From Tubiluchus corallicola (taxonomy: Eukaryota > Priapulida > Priapulimorpha > Priapulimorphida > Tubiluchidae): a DNA stretch of 64,000 bases. The notes under the pieces are model-generated. The model had not been told where the DNA came from, did not search any database, and worked only from the letters and a program-made list of their open reading frames with translations. The translations under genes and the position numbers were made by a program. Every line of letters begins with the position of its first letter. Position 1 is the stretch's first letter. The stretch spans positions 248,001 to 312,000 of the forward strand of contig JAQGDQ010000063.1 of assembly GCA_030141605.1 (NCBI GenBank), written 5' to 3'. Shown in pieces: positions 12,701-24,041 of the stretch.

Positions 12701-15700
12701 GAGCAACAGTGCATCAGGGGCAGCAGCAGCAGATAAGAGGGCTTGCACTCAGTAAGTGCGACTTGCCATGTTTTAGGACGTTTTATTATATTATTCGTAC
12801 AACTTTTGTGGTTTTTTCAAAAAAGTGCAAGTGGCATTGGTAATACAAAAATGATTGGAAATAAAGGCCAAATCGATTATAATCGATTGTCCATTAATGA
12901 GCCCCAATGCTACTTGGAGGTGTAGCTCAAAATGTTCAAGAAGGAATTTAGTATGGCTCTAATGACCACCTAAAGTTTCATAGTGTTATGACAACCATTT
13001 GCCATCCCTTGCTACTAAACACTGCTACTGCTACCCATAAGACAACAAACGTCAACAACCAATGGGTTTTGGTAGTATTCAATGGAAGACGATCTGATGT
13101 TTGGTACTAAAAAACTGGTATGTTGTCGTCATCCGATTTATTAATCGTGGAACTGGGCAGCAAAATATATACGGTCAAAACAGCTACCTACATAATCAAC
13201 TAACCTTAGGTGACGTTATCATGGTTGTAGCAGATGCGAATGCATCTGTCGAAGGAGCCGATATGGGAATATTCTGTTTCATGTCATCCATTTGTGAAGG
13301 TGGGGGACTAGAATCCAAGTTGTTTTCTCTGTATTCAACTGGAAGTTCAAAGCTACATTTCAACTTGCTGTCCATCAGCTGATCTGGATTTGCCTCTTTC
13401 CACTAAAAAAACATAAAAATCGACAATTACAGTACCAGAGTCTTTATTATTTGACCCACTTTGGAAGACGATAAACTTTCTTATGATTTACCAGACACAG
13501 TTAAATTCCAAGCTTCATCACCAAAGTTTTTCTAGGACCAGCATTGATGGTGTTTACTTTCACACGTGGTGAAGCGTAAATTTCAGTAATTTAGCAAAAA
13601 GTGGGTCTAAGATACAATAAAAGTTAAAAACTACACCAACACTGTAAAAGTTTAAACAGGTTTTGGTTGAACGCAACCATCTTCATAGTCGAGAAACAGT
13701 AAAATCCATTTTAAATTCAAATCACACTTTCTTGAATAACAACATTAACAAGCAGATATGTTTCGGTTGAATTCAAATCACCAAACTGTATCACAAAAGG
13801 TATAGCTTGTACAACTGCAGACAGTCATGCAAACTCAAAACCAGCTCAAAGTTTTGCATATAATGTATTATCCAAAGTTATAATGTATTATCCAAAGTTA
13901 TAGTTTACATAAAAACTAATTAAGAAATTATTATAAAGGTTAAGAAAAGGTACTAAGTAATTCGGTATTTATTTAATAACATACCACAGTTTCCATATCT
14001 GGATGTTCACTAGGAGCAAACAGTGACTGCACCATAAACTTGTGCTTATTTTTCTCCGCTGGATCATAATCAAACGGTTGTAGCATGACTAAATAAACAT
14101 ATCATTCATTACTCAATGTACCAGAATTAAAAATTATACAATTAGCTATTATTGCAACAATTAGTCAACAAAGTAACAGGACTACATAAGCACTAGAGAA
14201 GGAGTGAACTTTTTAATAGATGGATCAGATGCAACCAGATTGCTGGATCATAGACTCAGTTAAGCAGCAAATCAGAAATGCTCTGTACTGACTCACTATG
14301 GCAAAAACACATCACATGATGTCAAACAGAAATTGATTTGACAAGCCAAAGAGGTTTGTTACAACAGTGGACATGATTTGATCAGCCACAGGTTTATTAC
14401 AACAGTGGACATGATTGATCAGCCGGACATTTGTCACAACAGTGGACATGATTTGACGTGACAAGCCGAAGAGGTTTGTTACAAAAGTGGACATGATTTG
14501 ACAAGCCAAAGAGGTTTGTTACAACAGTGGACATTATTGATCAGCCAGATGTTTGTTACAACAATGGACATGATTTGACAAGCCGAAGAGGTTTGCTACA
14601 ACTATGAACATAATTTGACAAGCCGAAGAGGTTTGTTACAACAGTGGACATGATTGACCAGCCTGCAAATGCCAGCAAAATAACAGACTTTTGTTTAACA
14701 GACAAACTTCCATGCTGTATTCCCAAGATGCATAACAAATCAAAAGCTGAAAAATAAAAATTTCAAAACAGCGAGAAATGGAGGCAAAAGTGCATATAAA
14801 ACATTGAAATTAACTTTTTACAGCTTTACGTTCTCGTCTTTTTGCAGTCGTCATACACGCTGCCCAATAAAATTGCAGAAAAAACAATGTTTGACAGCTT
14901 TTTTAAAAACAGCCAGACACGATAAAAATTGTGTAAAAGTCCGTGTGGATTAGATCCATTTGAAGATCTAATCTACAAGGCGATTAGGCTTACATCAAGT
15001 TAGTTGTTAAAATTTCTGCTTAATTTAATAAGGTGTGGCGACAATATTTTGCCAAATTCGACAAAGAATTGGTCTAGCAAATTAAAGATCGGTTGCTTTT
15101 ATAACAAATATACAAGAATTTAACACGTTTCCTTTATGTTTGACCTCGTAGATTGGAAAATCCTTCAGCTCAATTATACACATTCAGCAAATGAGTCTGT
15201 TCATTTGAAAAAAACAATATTTATCAAAATTATGATGTTGCTAAGGACAGGTAAGGTGATCACTGATCAGTGGCATGTATCGCAAACATTAGTTATTAAA
15301 AGTAAAGCTAAATATGCATGCGAAAAGTAAAATTATGGCATAATTTACCTGATATTATAACAGTGCTTTTTCCATCAATCACACCACTGTTTGGGCGAAC
15401 ACAATAGCGCTTTGGTGCAGTAGTTTTTACTTTAAAACACACTTTTTTGTCCGTGGGGTTCGACAACTTCAAATTTGTAGTTACAACATCATTGAATGGT
15501 CCTAAAAGCACATACATATTGTTAATATTCTATATCAACTATAACATGAGCTGGCACCAGGCACAAAGGCTATACATGAATAATGGAGAAAAAGCATCCT
15601 AAAACAATTCTGTGTAAGGTCGCAATCAGTACCAGTCCTCTTCTCCTAAAATTCTTCTGATCTGATGTGTATCCTAGTCTTTGGCTATAAATAAAATCAA

Positions 15701-18700
15701 TTGAATCTTTCCTAAAATTTCTTTGTGTCTGACTGGCTTCACTGTACACTACTGTATTTGTAATATCTCTTTTTCAATGAAATAATGGTTGAAGTATGTG
15801 TTTGACACATAACTGGTCTGAGATAGCAAATAGGTTGTACATTCTGGTTAGTTATTTCAGTAAATCACTAAAAAGATTGAATAATATTAATATTGAGATG
15901 GTTAAGCTCTTTAACTAACCCTTTAAATGTTATTAACTGTGGTCAGTTAACTGTTTAACTGTTCTCGATGAAGTCATACATATGACAAAATATCGAATAC
16001 ACATGACAAACTAAAATGAAGAAATTGCCTAACTCCAACCGCATTATCAGAGAAATGCACTAAACTTAGTGAAAAAACACCTGCGGTGCAATTGCCCCTC
16101 CGAATCACGTCATGTTTATTCATATATCATTGGTTGTACATAAATTAGATGCTTTCAGAGTCTGCCATTTTGGGATCACCACGTGAGCAAACTCCGAACA
16201 ACAAACAACATTTTGCCAGGGTGGCACTACGATCATGCACAGTAAGAGAAAATACTGGAATTTCTTTTTAAAGGGTTTTGAAAGTCACATGGAGATCACA
16301 TATTGTCAGTTTAAACATGCGTGTTTGCAAGATAATTGTGGAAAAATTGTTACACCAGTTAGCAGTCGGTTAAACGTTTAAACAGATAAGCGTCTCAACC
16401 TTGCATTTCTTGTTACTTACAACTTGACCTTATTTGCAGTCTGACAACGGGTTGTTTTAGTTACCAGAAACATTACTCTGTGCCCAGTCAAAATAAAAGA
16501 TGCCATATACAACCACAGTTATGATATTAAGTCTATCATTCCGAAACAGTAATATTCTTTATACTATAGTCGGATACCAATTCAACATTCATCTTGAGCC
16601 CACAATTGTCCACGCATACTTTTTAATGTTTATGCAATACGTATTTTTATATAATGTAGCCCAAAAAATGCCACTGGCCACTGAATGTACTGGCCTGACT
16701 ACAAGTGTAATTTAGGCAACAAACGAACATCCGTAAGCCCACTTAAGGATTATCAGAATTAAATCCCACATATATAGTAGGATACAAGCTTCATTTTTTT
16801 GCATTTTAGGATCAAGGACCTTTCAGCTATAGTCCAGAACCATTCAGGATCTCTCTCAAGTGTTTAGCACAATGTTAGCTGCCACTATCCAGTGGAGTTA
16901 CTTGACAACTACTATACAAAGTAGTATCGTCAACATAGATAGGTAGACAGTTCTAATCTAATACAATCTAATAGATGAATAGCAGAAAGGGCAGTAGGTG
17001 CTACAGAACCTTGAGGAACAAGAACATTGATCTCTCATGCAGAAAAAACTGTCTTTGTAAACAGCTTCTAATTGTTGAGATGTGAAAATATTATATTGTA
17101 CTGCGACCTAAGCCATATGACAGTTAGCTGAGTAGATGCTTATGTTAAATCTTGAACATATCAAACTTGGCTTCACACACTAACACACCAGTTAGGTCAT
17201 TAATATACTAGATAAGTATTTAAGTATATCAGCAATGGCACAAAAATTGTCATGACCAAAAGAAAATCATTCATTATTATACAAAAAGTTAAGTAAATGC
17301 TTATATAGCTTCAAAGATTTTGTTGCTGATGATAATAAACCCATAATCCGAGCCGTCTAATCTGTCATTGGAGCCTATACTTATATAGTGTACTTTCCCA
17401 AGTACCCATACCCATGTCAGCCCTAATCGTAATCGTAATGCAAATGAGTTGATTGGGCCAATGGAGATTTTCAAGTTTCAGTTTTTCACTTCAATTCAAT
17501 TCAACTATTATTTTAACTATTATTGATCTAATTTTGACCTACTCTTTATAAACCAAGAACACATCATAAAACAGGATATGCTGACTTCTATGCATGTAAA
17601 ATACCTAGGTTTGGAAAACTCTATCATGTAATGTGAGGCTTGCAAGACCTTTGAATTCAATTCAAGGAACGACTAGATGAACATTATATTGATCATCCCC
17701 TTAAATGTGATCCAAAAGCTTCTACTTCACTTCCGCCTAGTTATTTCTGAGAGCGCTTTGCATACAGATAATCTATTTAATGTGTGTTCTTCATTTCTAT
17801 GTAATTTTAAAGTGTTATTCTTTGTTTCTAATTTGTCTTTAGTTATATTTCGGTTAGACATCTATTTCACTGAATTTTCACACAGTTTGAAAAAAATTCA
17901 GCATTATTCTTATTGTTCATCGCTGACCCCCTTTCCTTTTTTTTTACTGGAGTTATACCTTGTTCAACGAATCAACAATTTACGTAGTTCGATATTGCTA
18001 TAGTTTTTTTCTCTTTGGTTATTCCTACGAATTCATTCTCTTGAGTTAAATTTAAATTTTTTGTTTTTTTTTGCTAATTTAAATATTGTTTCATACCATT
18101 TGCCATATTTATCTATTTATGTTGCCACTTAATTACAACCTCATTTGAATTCATTATGTTAATTTCTAGCTAGTTATCATCTTTCTTTTTCTTTTTAAAA
18201 TATTGAATATTATTTCCTTGTCAGGTCATATAATTTCCTTTAAATTTGGATGGAGGTGCTTGGCTTGGCGATGATTTGTAATTCTCATGGCTTGACACTG
18301 CTTTTTTCTTTGGTTCCCTGTTGGACTGAGTTTCTTGATTTATATGCAACTTTTAGTTTTGTTTTTTGTTGAGTTGGACTTGGTCTCTTGATTTTAATTT
18401 AAATTTTCTGTTTTGCTTGCTAATTTATATTTTGCCTTTTCTTATTGCCAAATTTATTTATTGTTTCTAAATTTAAACTCATTTGAACTTGTTGCCTCAT
18501 TTTTTTGTTAAGCAGCTGATTATTTTCATTTGCACACACCTTACTTGACAGGTCACTTAATTCACTTCAATTTGGATAGTGGTGGGTGAAATGGTGACCC
18601 TTGGTCTTTTCGCCACCCCATCTCTTTTCCATCTTTATTTTAGTTTTTTGCTTTTGTTCATTTTGTAAAATTTGGAGACAAATAAATTATTTACTTACTT

Positions 18701-18968
18701 ATCAATAATTGTTTTTGTATGTTTTGTGTGCCGCTGAGGTTTTGTGCCTATTGTTTGGTCTCCTATGAACTTCTATAGTTCTCTGAACTACTCGGAATAA
18801 ATATACTACTTGTACTACTAATAAAGTTGAAGTTGAATTGAATCAAGCTTCAGATGACCAGCTATAATCATGACGACTTTTTATATACCCAGCTCATTAC
18901 TACTCACCGCGAAATTTCATTTCAAACGGTGGATCAAGCTGTAATACTTGCTCAGCTTTTCCCGACAT
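6521..18968 (-). CDS. VAP family ER membrane protein (VAPA/VAPB-like), complete gene in six coding exons
   Basis: The gene encodes a tail-anchored endoplasmic reticulum protein. In this family the MSP domain binds FFAT-motif proteins at membrane contact sites, supporting lipid transfer and ER tethering. Exons on the minus strand are 18968-18908, 15501-15349, 14088-13985, 13402-13205, 7702-7604 and 6712-6521. They sum to 807 bases (268 residues), and all junctions have GT-AG ends and matching phases. Human VAPA and VAPB are slightly shorter (249 and 243). Seen: start [14 protein letters not shown], the MSP signature [34 protein letters not shown], a coiled coil, and an anchor followed by GKFIL. 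The proline equivalent to human VAPB Pro56 is present as residue 57. Introns carry LINE insertions but the exons are intact. VAPA and VAPB split in vertebrates, so a letter is not assigned. Confidence 0.95.
6752..6850 (+). repeat. Degenerate tRNA-derived SINE-like segment
   Basis: The stretch reads like a decayed tRNA. It has an A-box-like aactgagtggtcaagacatc, then a gctatagctaagcagtgcc segment and a weak B-box-like ggtcttgattacaatc. It lies in VAP intron 5. Stem pairing is poor, so this is not a functional tRNA. Confidence 0.4.
7604..7702 (-). CDS. VAP coding exon 5 (coiled coil)
   Basis: It encodes 33 codons beginning [18 protein letters not shown] and ending ETANLR. Leucines are spaced in heptad fashion, as in the VAP dimerisation coiled coil. 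Acceptor ttgtag, donor gtaagc, phase 0 on both sides. If the donor is not used, the frame reads 11 more residues and stops (see findings). Confidence 0.88.
7823..7834. repeat. Target-site duplication of the LINE, 3' side
   Basis: TGCCAACTTTAG lies directly next to the LINE 3' end and is repeated exactly at 10023-10034. A 12-bp perfect repeat flanking a LINE is the expected product of target-primed reverse transcription. Confidence 0.85.
7835..10022 (-). mobile_element. 5'-truncated LINE (RTE-like or related) with ORF2 RT domain
   Basis: This is a non-LTR retrotransposon in reverse orientation inside VAP intron 4. The upstream linker and fingers are in 9994-9452, and the RT palm and C-terminus in 9212-7872. 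Motifs: [37 protein letters not shown], the catalytic YADD within [13 protein letters not shown] (8717-8706), and the late [17 protein letters not shown]. The apurinic endonuclease domain is missing, so the copy is 5'-truncated. It is dead: there is an in-frame TGA at 9454-9452 where a glycine of a KSPGPDG motif is expected, and a single-base deletion near 9270 shifts the frame. Only about 37 bases follow the stop, as in elements with very short 3' UTRs. Clade assignment is by resemblance only. Confidence 0.93.
10023..10034. repeat. Target-site duplication of the LINE, 5' side
   Basis: This is an exact copy of the 12-mer at 7823-7834. It fixes the truncated 5' end of the element at 10022. Confidence 0.85.
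10035..11186. other. Intron sequence of VAP, no supported gene
   Basis: AT-rich with no domain-bearing frame. The last 250 bases, including a GC-richer patch near 10960 (ggtggcgcaggcggcgct), may be the 5' UTR of the plus-strand LINE that follows. Confidence 0.4.
11187..12755 (+). mobile_element. 5' half of a second LINE: ORF1 coiled-coil protein and start of ORF2
   Basis: ORF1 starts at about 11277 ([10 protein letters not shown]). It has an in-frame TAA at 11472 and continues as a Lys/Glu-rich coiled coil ([20 protein letters not shown]). The family hallmark [16 protein letters not shown] follows, then frameshifted remains of the ORF1 C-terminus ([17 protein letters not shown] near 11900; [16 protein letters not shown] near 11990). 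ORF2 (12294-12755) contains [17 protein letters not shown] and [11 protein letters not shown], the start of an endonuclease domain (family: HLNIRSL and IAISET). The reverse transcriptase is absent, so the copy is 3'-truncated or deleted. It lies in VAP intron 4, opposite to the host gene. It resembles CR1/L2-group elements, with low certainty. Confidence 0.8.
13205..13402 (-). CDS. VAP coding exon 4 (MSP C-terminus and linker)
   Basis: It encodes 66 codons in phase 0. It starts with [20 protein letters not shown], the family's WKEAxPxxLMDSKLRCxFE motif. A low-complexity Ser/Pro/Thr linker follows ([11 protein letters not shown] and SAPSTDAF visible). The linker is weakly conserved in the family. 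The exon is on the minus strand; the overlapping plus-strand frame is a shadow. Confidence 0.93.
13862..13906. repeat. Two-copy 20-bp direct repeat
   Basis: Two adjacent copies of a unit containing taatgtattatccaaagtta, just beyond VAP exon 3. Confidence 0.8.
13985..14088 (-). CDS. VAP coding exon 3 (end of MSP domain)
   Basis: It encodes [26 protein letters not shown] and DMETV, matching the VAP family QPFDYDP and KHKFMVQ motifs. Acceptor tttag, donor gtatgt. It enters in phase 1 and leaves in phase 0. Confidence 0.95.
14336..14660. repeat. About 40-bp minisatellite in VAP intron 2
   Basis: About eight imperfect units of the pattern gacaagccgaagaggtttg followed by ttacaacagtggacatgatt. Some units are shortened and replace the first half with gatcagcc. 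The minus-strand frames over it repeat [11 protein letters not shown] as a by-product. No function is implied. Confidence 0.9.
15349..15501 (-). CDS. VAP coding exon 2 (MSP domain core)
   Basis: It encodes 50 full codons from [16 protein letters not shown] through [20 protein letters not shown] to ISG. This is the most conserved part of the MSP fold and carries the basic FFAT-binding surface. The acceptor is tttag, the donor gtaaat, phase 1 in and phase 1 out. Confidence 0.96.
16905..17035 (-). pseudogene. LINE reverse transcriptase scrap
   Basis: On the minus strand one frame reads VLVPQGSV (family motif GVPQGSVLGP). After a frameshift a second reads [12 protein letters not shown], the RT catalytic (Y/F)xDD region. 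Both motifs are in the right order and spacing for an RT with internal loss. No other part is readable. Confidence 0.65.
18040..18605. repeat. Diverged two-copy tandem duplication, period about 345 bp
   Basis: Copy A (about 18040-18275) and copy B (about 18385-18605) share an ordered series of words: ctcttgattttaatttaaat-like, gctaattta, cattatttgaact-like, cttgacaggtca and ttcaatttggatggtgg-like. The run ends with ggagacaaataaattattta near 18675, resembling a LINE 3' end, so it may be a duplicated LINE 3' UTR. Confidence 0.55.
18908..18968 (-). CDS. VAP coding exon 1 (start codon, N-terminus of MSP domain)
   Basis: It begins ATG TCG GGA and encodes [20 protein letters not shown] plus the first base of a glycine codon. 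The donor is gtgagt. The DPP-x-x-x-(L/M)-KF-(K/R)-G pattern is the standard VAP N-terminus, which fixes the start codon. The phase-1 end joins the next exon. Confidence 0.93.
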
Positions 18969-19185
18969 TGTTTTTCTTTTAGATGAATTTCTAAATAAAC
19001 TGAAATTCCGATCCCAAATAAATTTCAGCAAGTCGGCAAGAGCGCAAGACGGCAAACTCGACGAAATAAGCAAAAGTGCCTATGTTGAAAATTTTGTTCT
19101 TAGCAGTTTTCTTTTTAAACACGTTTGTATGAGAGCCAAGCTGTCATTAACCTGACCAGCAGCAGCGATTAAAGCGTAAAGGCAC

Positions 19186-20356
19186 TAGGGTGAGTATCGA
19201 ACGTTATCTTAGTTCGAATTCGATTCGATCCTGAAATTATAGATTGGAAGAGTTCAGCATTTCAGTCACGTACATTGTTTATCATTAAAATGTTTGAAAC
19301 AGCAAGTTGAGTGTCAAAAGGATCTTGGGGGTATATGTGGATAACAAGCTGACATTTAGCCAACATATTGATGAAGTCACCAAGAAAGCAAGAAAGAGGT
19401 TTGGCTAATTAGAAGAACTTTCAGTTTCCCAGATATCCTGATGTTTATGATTTTATACGAATCATTTCTCAGTCCTATCCTTGACTACGGAGATGTCATA
19501 AATTATGGAATCCATCCATACTGAATGCAATAAGGACAAGTGAAATATGTACAACATACAGCTACAAGATTAGTTCCTGCCATGAATCATCTGACGTATT
19601 CAGAACGGATGAGGAATTTGAAACTTCCCTCATTGAGATTTCGAAGGAAGAGAGGTGAGTAAATCCTGATGTTTCATATCAAGAACAATCTGACTAAAAC
19701 TGGTCGCTTTTTTTGCTAATAATCTACGAGTACTGGATATAAAGTTATTAAGCCCAGATGCAGAAACAGGAATAGGTTCATATTCAGGACTGTCAATGAT
19801 TGGAATTCATTAAATACTAAAGTATGGTGTGCCACTAATGCTTCATGCTTTAAGACACAACTGGATCAGTATTGGAAAGACCATCCTGAAATGTATCACG
19901 ACCCATTTCAGCTTGAATGGACTTTATTGGCGGAGAATTAGAGACTCCCACCTGACTCTACACCACAATGGCAGTTATTATAGTATTAACAGTTACAGTG
20001 TTTAACCGGATCCACAACGTTATGTATACAAGTAAGTATTGCAACCATGGGCAAAAAGTTATTAGCTTCGCCCTGATCATCGAAGGTAAGCCTGCAATTA
20101 GTGCAATTTAGTTGCAGTTTCTGCAAAATTTTCAAAAAACTTATAGTGGTTTTACTGCAGTACAAAATAAAATAATATGCATGTTCTTTGTGAGTCTACT
20201 TCTTACTAGTGGTTCGAAAACTTGTTCGAAAATCTTTCAAACTCATCAGAATTTGTTTTCGGATTCGAAATACTGAAATTCGGTTCAAATTGAATACGAA
20301 AGTCACAGATTTAATTCGATTTGAATTTGCTTTCTGGTGGAGAATGCTCACCCCTA
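19186..20356. mobile_element. hAT-like non-autonomous element with 8-bp target-site duplication
   Basis: The left end reads tagggtgagtatcg. The right end reads, on the opposite strand, taggggtgagcattctcc. The flanks are aaaggcac (19178-19185) and aatggcac (20357-20364), an 8-bp duplication with one mismatch, the length made by hAT transposases. Both ends run inward into ttcgaattcgattcga-type sequence. No transposase is present; most of the interior is a decayed LINE fragment. A second copy of the terminal sequence is at 50787. Confidence 0.72.
19318..19941 (+). pseudogene. Decayed LINE ORF2 C-terminal fragment
   Basis: Reading across frames gives ILGVYVDNKLTFSQHIDEVT, FGLIRRTFSFPDILMF, PILDYGDV, then after a gap FRTVNDWNSLNTKVW and CFKTQLDQYWKDHPEMY, ending at TAG 19941. 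This is the post-RT region of a LINE of the CR1/jockey type (LGVxxDxxLxFxxHI and WNxLxxxVVxAxSxxxFKxxLDxyW). Several stops and frameshifts show it is dead. It lies inside the hAT-like element. Confidence 0.82.
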
Positions 20357-20589
20357 AATGGCACTCCAGCAGGTTATCCTGAAATCTTGAGGTCTTGAAC
20401 AATATACTTCTAAGAAGTCCTTAACGACACTAGAAGTGTTGGGTGCGTATGGTTGTATAAATGCTGAGAAAAACAACTCGCTAATTTGTGATGGTATTAG
20501 AGGTGAAACAGGGAGATCAAACATGGTGTTTATATGGGCCAAAACATGGTTATATTTACAGACAGGTCAGGTGGGGAGCACCGTCATGG

Positions 20590-21480
20590 TAGAAACAGCT
20601 GAGCTAGGGTGCCAATGCTCTGAAATGATCTCTAGAAGTGATTTCTCTGATAGATCTATCTGGTAGAAGTTTGTTCCACAAGCATATTGCTCTGGGATAG
20701 AAGGTGTATAAGTAAAATTTTAGTATTAACTCTTGTTGCTGATTGAACAAATTTCCGGGCAACCTTGAGTGATGGAGTGATATAAGTTGGTGAATTGATG
20801 CCTCTCCTGTGATGCACTATATCATGAGAGATGTTTAGTATTGCTTGTCGGCGTTACTGTTTTTCTACAAGTTTGGATATTATCTTAGACCCTTCAGCAT
20901 TTTGAAATAGCATTTCGCACAAATCACTCTGCATTTCACTGAACTTGCTCGATGTGTTTGATGCCAGTAATTGTGTATGTGTTCCAGGGTCCGATAGCAT
21001 ATTCTAACTTGGGTCTGACGAGGGCTTCGTATGCTCTTTTTTTGACTTGTTGATGACATGAGTGTGGCATCCTGCAAATAACATTGTGTCCTTGTTGCAT
21101 AAGTGGCAATTTCATAGTAGCGCTCACTCCCATGAAGATTGGTGCTGATGGTAAGGCCCAGGTATGAATATGAAGAAAAAAGCTCTGGGATTTTATCGCC
21201 CATGCTGTAAGGAAAGTGAGATGGGTTTTTCTTTTGAAAAATAGGTAAGATTTTGCATTAATTTTATCAATGTTAAAGTCCATAAGCCAATTTTTCCCCG
21301 ATAGTTGTAGCTGTGAGAGATCATGTTGTAGAATGTGGTGATCTTGATTACTCCATATAGGTCTATAGAGAATGGAGTCGTCAGCAAATGGTCGGATATT
21401 TGACGATATCTTGTCACCAATGTCATTTATATAGAGGAGGAATAAAGCCGGTCCAAGAACTGAGCCTTGTGGGACCTAAT
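20590..21480 (-). pseudogene. Decayed LINE RT, palm to C-terminus
   Basis: On the minus strand, across frames: VPQGSVLGPALFLLYINDIG (about 21475-21415), PFADDSILYRPI (catalytic ADD, about 21395-21360), LMDFNIDKIN, SYSYLGLTISTNLH, QKKRAYEALVRPKLEYA-like sequence near 21000, and a late FYPRAICLWNKLLPDRS near 20660. The order matches a LINE ORF2. At least three frameshifts separate the blocks. Confidence 0.85.
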
Positions 21481-21499
21481 GTAACATTAAATTGATTTG

Positions 21500-22440
21500 G
21501 AGTGTATATCAATGATGGAGACCTTCTGCGTCCGATCAGAGATGTCCAGTTGTGTACGGCTTCTATCAGCTGAATTGAACATGAGAAGCACAAACGATCC
21601 CCTTAATGTTATAATTGGTACCTGTTTGCAAAACTAGTGCAAAACTTCTGTGATGCACCATCATCTCATAGCAAACCTTGAAGAAATTCAATCCATAATG
21701 CATTACTATTTAAACAACTAGCTTTGCAAACTTTGTGCTGAATCTTCCGGATTCACAACTTAAAAATTTTAATTCATCGATTCACTAGTACCAACTCCAT
21801 TCATTTCGTAGCACAGATTTCCATAATACGGCTATGTCTGTAGTGCTCCTATGTTATTGCTATATTATGCATCTCAACGTCTAACGTATTCCTTTTCTCA
21901 GATATCCGTTATTTGTAATTTCCTTCTTTCACATTCAAATTGATGTTCTAGTTTTTTGCATCACTTTTTAGTTATGGCATTATAAATAAAAATAAATAAG
22001 TTTTATAGTTCTATTCTTGTACAATTCTGGAAAAAGATGCTTTTGTAACCTGCTGCCATTCTGTTTATAAATAGGAAGCAATGTGATCCGCATCTCCATT
22101 CAGCTATACATGTTTCGCAATTACGATTGCTTTGTTATTTTGTGTCCACCGTGTTGATTACGGGTTTTTGCATTATATTCCTACATCATTCGTGAAAACT
22201 TAGATGGAAACCTCATATAAACACAATGAATCAAAAAATTGCAAAAAAAACTTGGAATAATTTCATTTATCAAAAATAAACTATATAAATTTCATTTATT
22301 ATCTTCATATAATACATTTTGCCTTACTTAACTTGTTGTATATTATGGGGCAGAACTTATCCAACGAACTTGGTTATCTTAAACAGACATTAAAATCAAT
22401 TTCTCCGTATATACAACTGCAACTAAATCACTATTCGAAA
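21500..22440. other. AT-rich stretch, no supported gene
   Basis: No frame of recognisable content. It may include LINE untranslated sequence belonging to the neighbours on either side. Confidence 0.4.
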
Positions 22441-22449
22441 TAGTCATAT

Positions 22450-23125
22450 TTTAATTTCAGAAGACATATACCCAAAATACATTTGGTTTACTTCCAATTA
22501 CTTATATTTATCCAGTGTTACGTAGTCAAACACAAATATAACACACATTTGATTGTATCTTATATACCCTACTGTAGAACGAATCTTGGTAGACACTTTC
22601 TTAAATTCACTGCTGCTTTACAATGGGACAATATGCTTACAAACATTAGAAGCAGCATATCTATAAAAAATAATGTTTTTAAAAAATCTTTGAAGCATAA
22701 AAATTTCTGTTTCATGTCTAATGGTGGATAATTCATTTGGGTGGCGATTCGTATCACAAGTATAGCGTCCACGGACGGTTTCTTGTCAAAAAAACAGATG
22801 CAGCTAATCTGAACATGATCATTGTTTTCTTTTGACTTCTTTCTTTCTGTTTTCTTTATACTAACTAACTATACTAGCTCTCCCTTACTCTCCTCTTCTT
22901 TTATCATCTTCATTTGTTAATTATTTATTTCTCATTAATTTCGTGGTGAAAACAAGGTTCCCTTTATAGCTACCATGTGGCAAACTTCAACACTTTAGTT
23001 TAGTACGTTTAAGGAATCAGAAATAATTCTATTATTATTATTTTTTTCAATTTTACAGAAAAAGTTGTAAATGTATTTGTATTATTGTGGTTTGCTTGTT
23101 TGCTAGTAAAATAAATGGAATTTGA
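22450..23125 (+). pseudogene. LINE ORF2 C-terminus and 3' UTR
   Basis: A frame ending at 22731 reads CRTNLGRHFLKFTAALQWDN followed by FKKSLKHKNFC, the usual LINE C-terminal pattern (RTxxGxxSLxFxGxxxWNxL followed by FKxxLK). About 390 bases of T-rich 3' UTR follow, ending in aataaatggaatttgaattt near 23125. Confidence 0.6.
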
Positions 23126-23891
23126 ATTTGCAGCCAACAACTCATTTTAGCGCGTCTTTCGTTTCAAACGATATTGTAACTTTATCAGCCCAAGTTCTGC
23201 GATTTCCTTATTCCGTTTTTCACATCTATTACGTTTTCAGTTGCTATGTTGATCAATAGGCCTACTCTCAATTTTTTTGCTGCTGTTATTAATTTTGTTA
23301 TTTTAATGTTTGTAATCACGTCATAATAATTCGTGTTGTACGACACACATGATAAATTGTTCAACATGGGCATGACAACATTTCAGTTTTGTATGTCTAA
23401 ACCTCAATATAATTTTTTCCTTTTGTCTTTTATATAGCCTCGTCGCAGTTAAGCCTCAAGAAGCCATAAATAAATATGTTATAATCCTGGTAAATGTGAA
23501 ACTATTGTGAACTCAAACATCTTCAAGTCAAAGCAAGTTCCATATAAAAAGGTGTCGCATGTTCCATGTCACAAACAAATGACATTTACCAATAGGAAAC
23601 TCGGTTGGATAGATAAATTGTGCATTTTGAATGATTGGTGGACTCTCTTTCATTGTCATAAACTGGAAAGGGCAGCCTAAAGTGTTTGGACGGGTTTCAT
23701 TTGTCAAGAGTCCTGCCGTCGTGATGTTAATTGTTTTACACAAAATGCCCAAAACAATTAGTGGCCAATCGGAGTAATTAAGAACCGTGAAGGGTAAGAA
23801 TAAAAAGGGTAAATATGAAAAGAGGTCCGAAAAATATTATTGGTTACTAACTTGCTAATGTTGGAGGAAATCCTGTCACTATAATACGAAC
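23126..23891. other. No supported gene
   Basis: AT-rich; short frames only, none with a domain or a consistent exon boundary. Confidence 0.4.

Positions 23892-24041
<150 letters not shown>

Larger units (their letters stand above)
15550..18900. other. VAP intron 1: repeats and RT scraps
   Basis: Apart from the LINE fragment at 16905-17035 and the diverged duplication at 18040-18605, I see no gene. A late LINE-like 3' end (aataaagttgaagttgaatt) lies at about 18820-18842. Confidence 0.5.

Noticed and set aside
13101-13382. Plus-strand open frame of 93 residues
   Set aside because: It lies over the real minus-strand VAP exon at 13205-13402.
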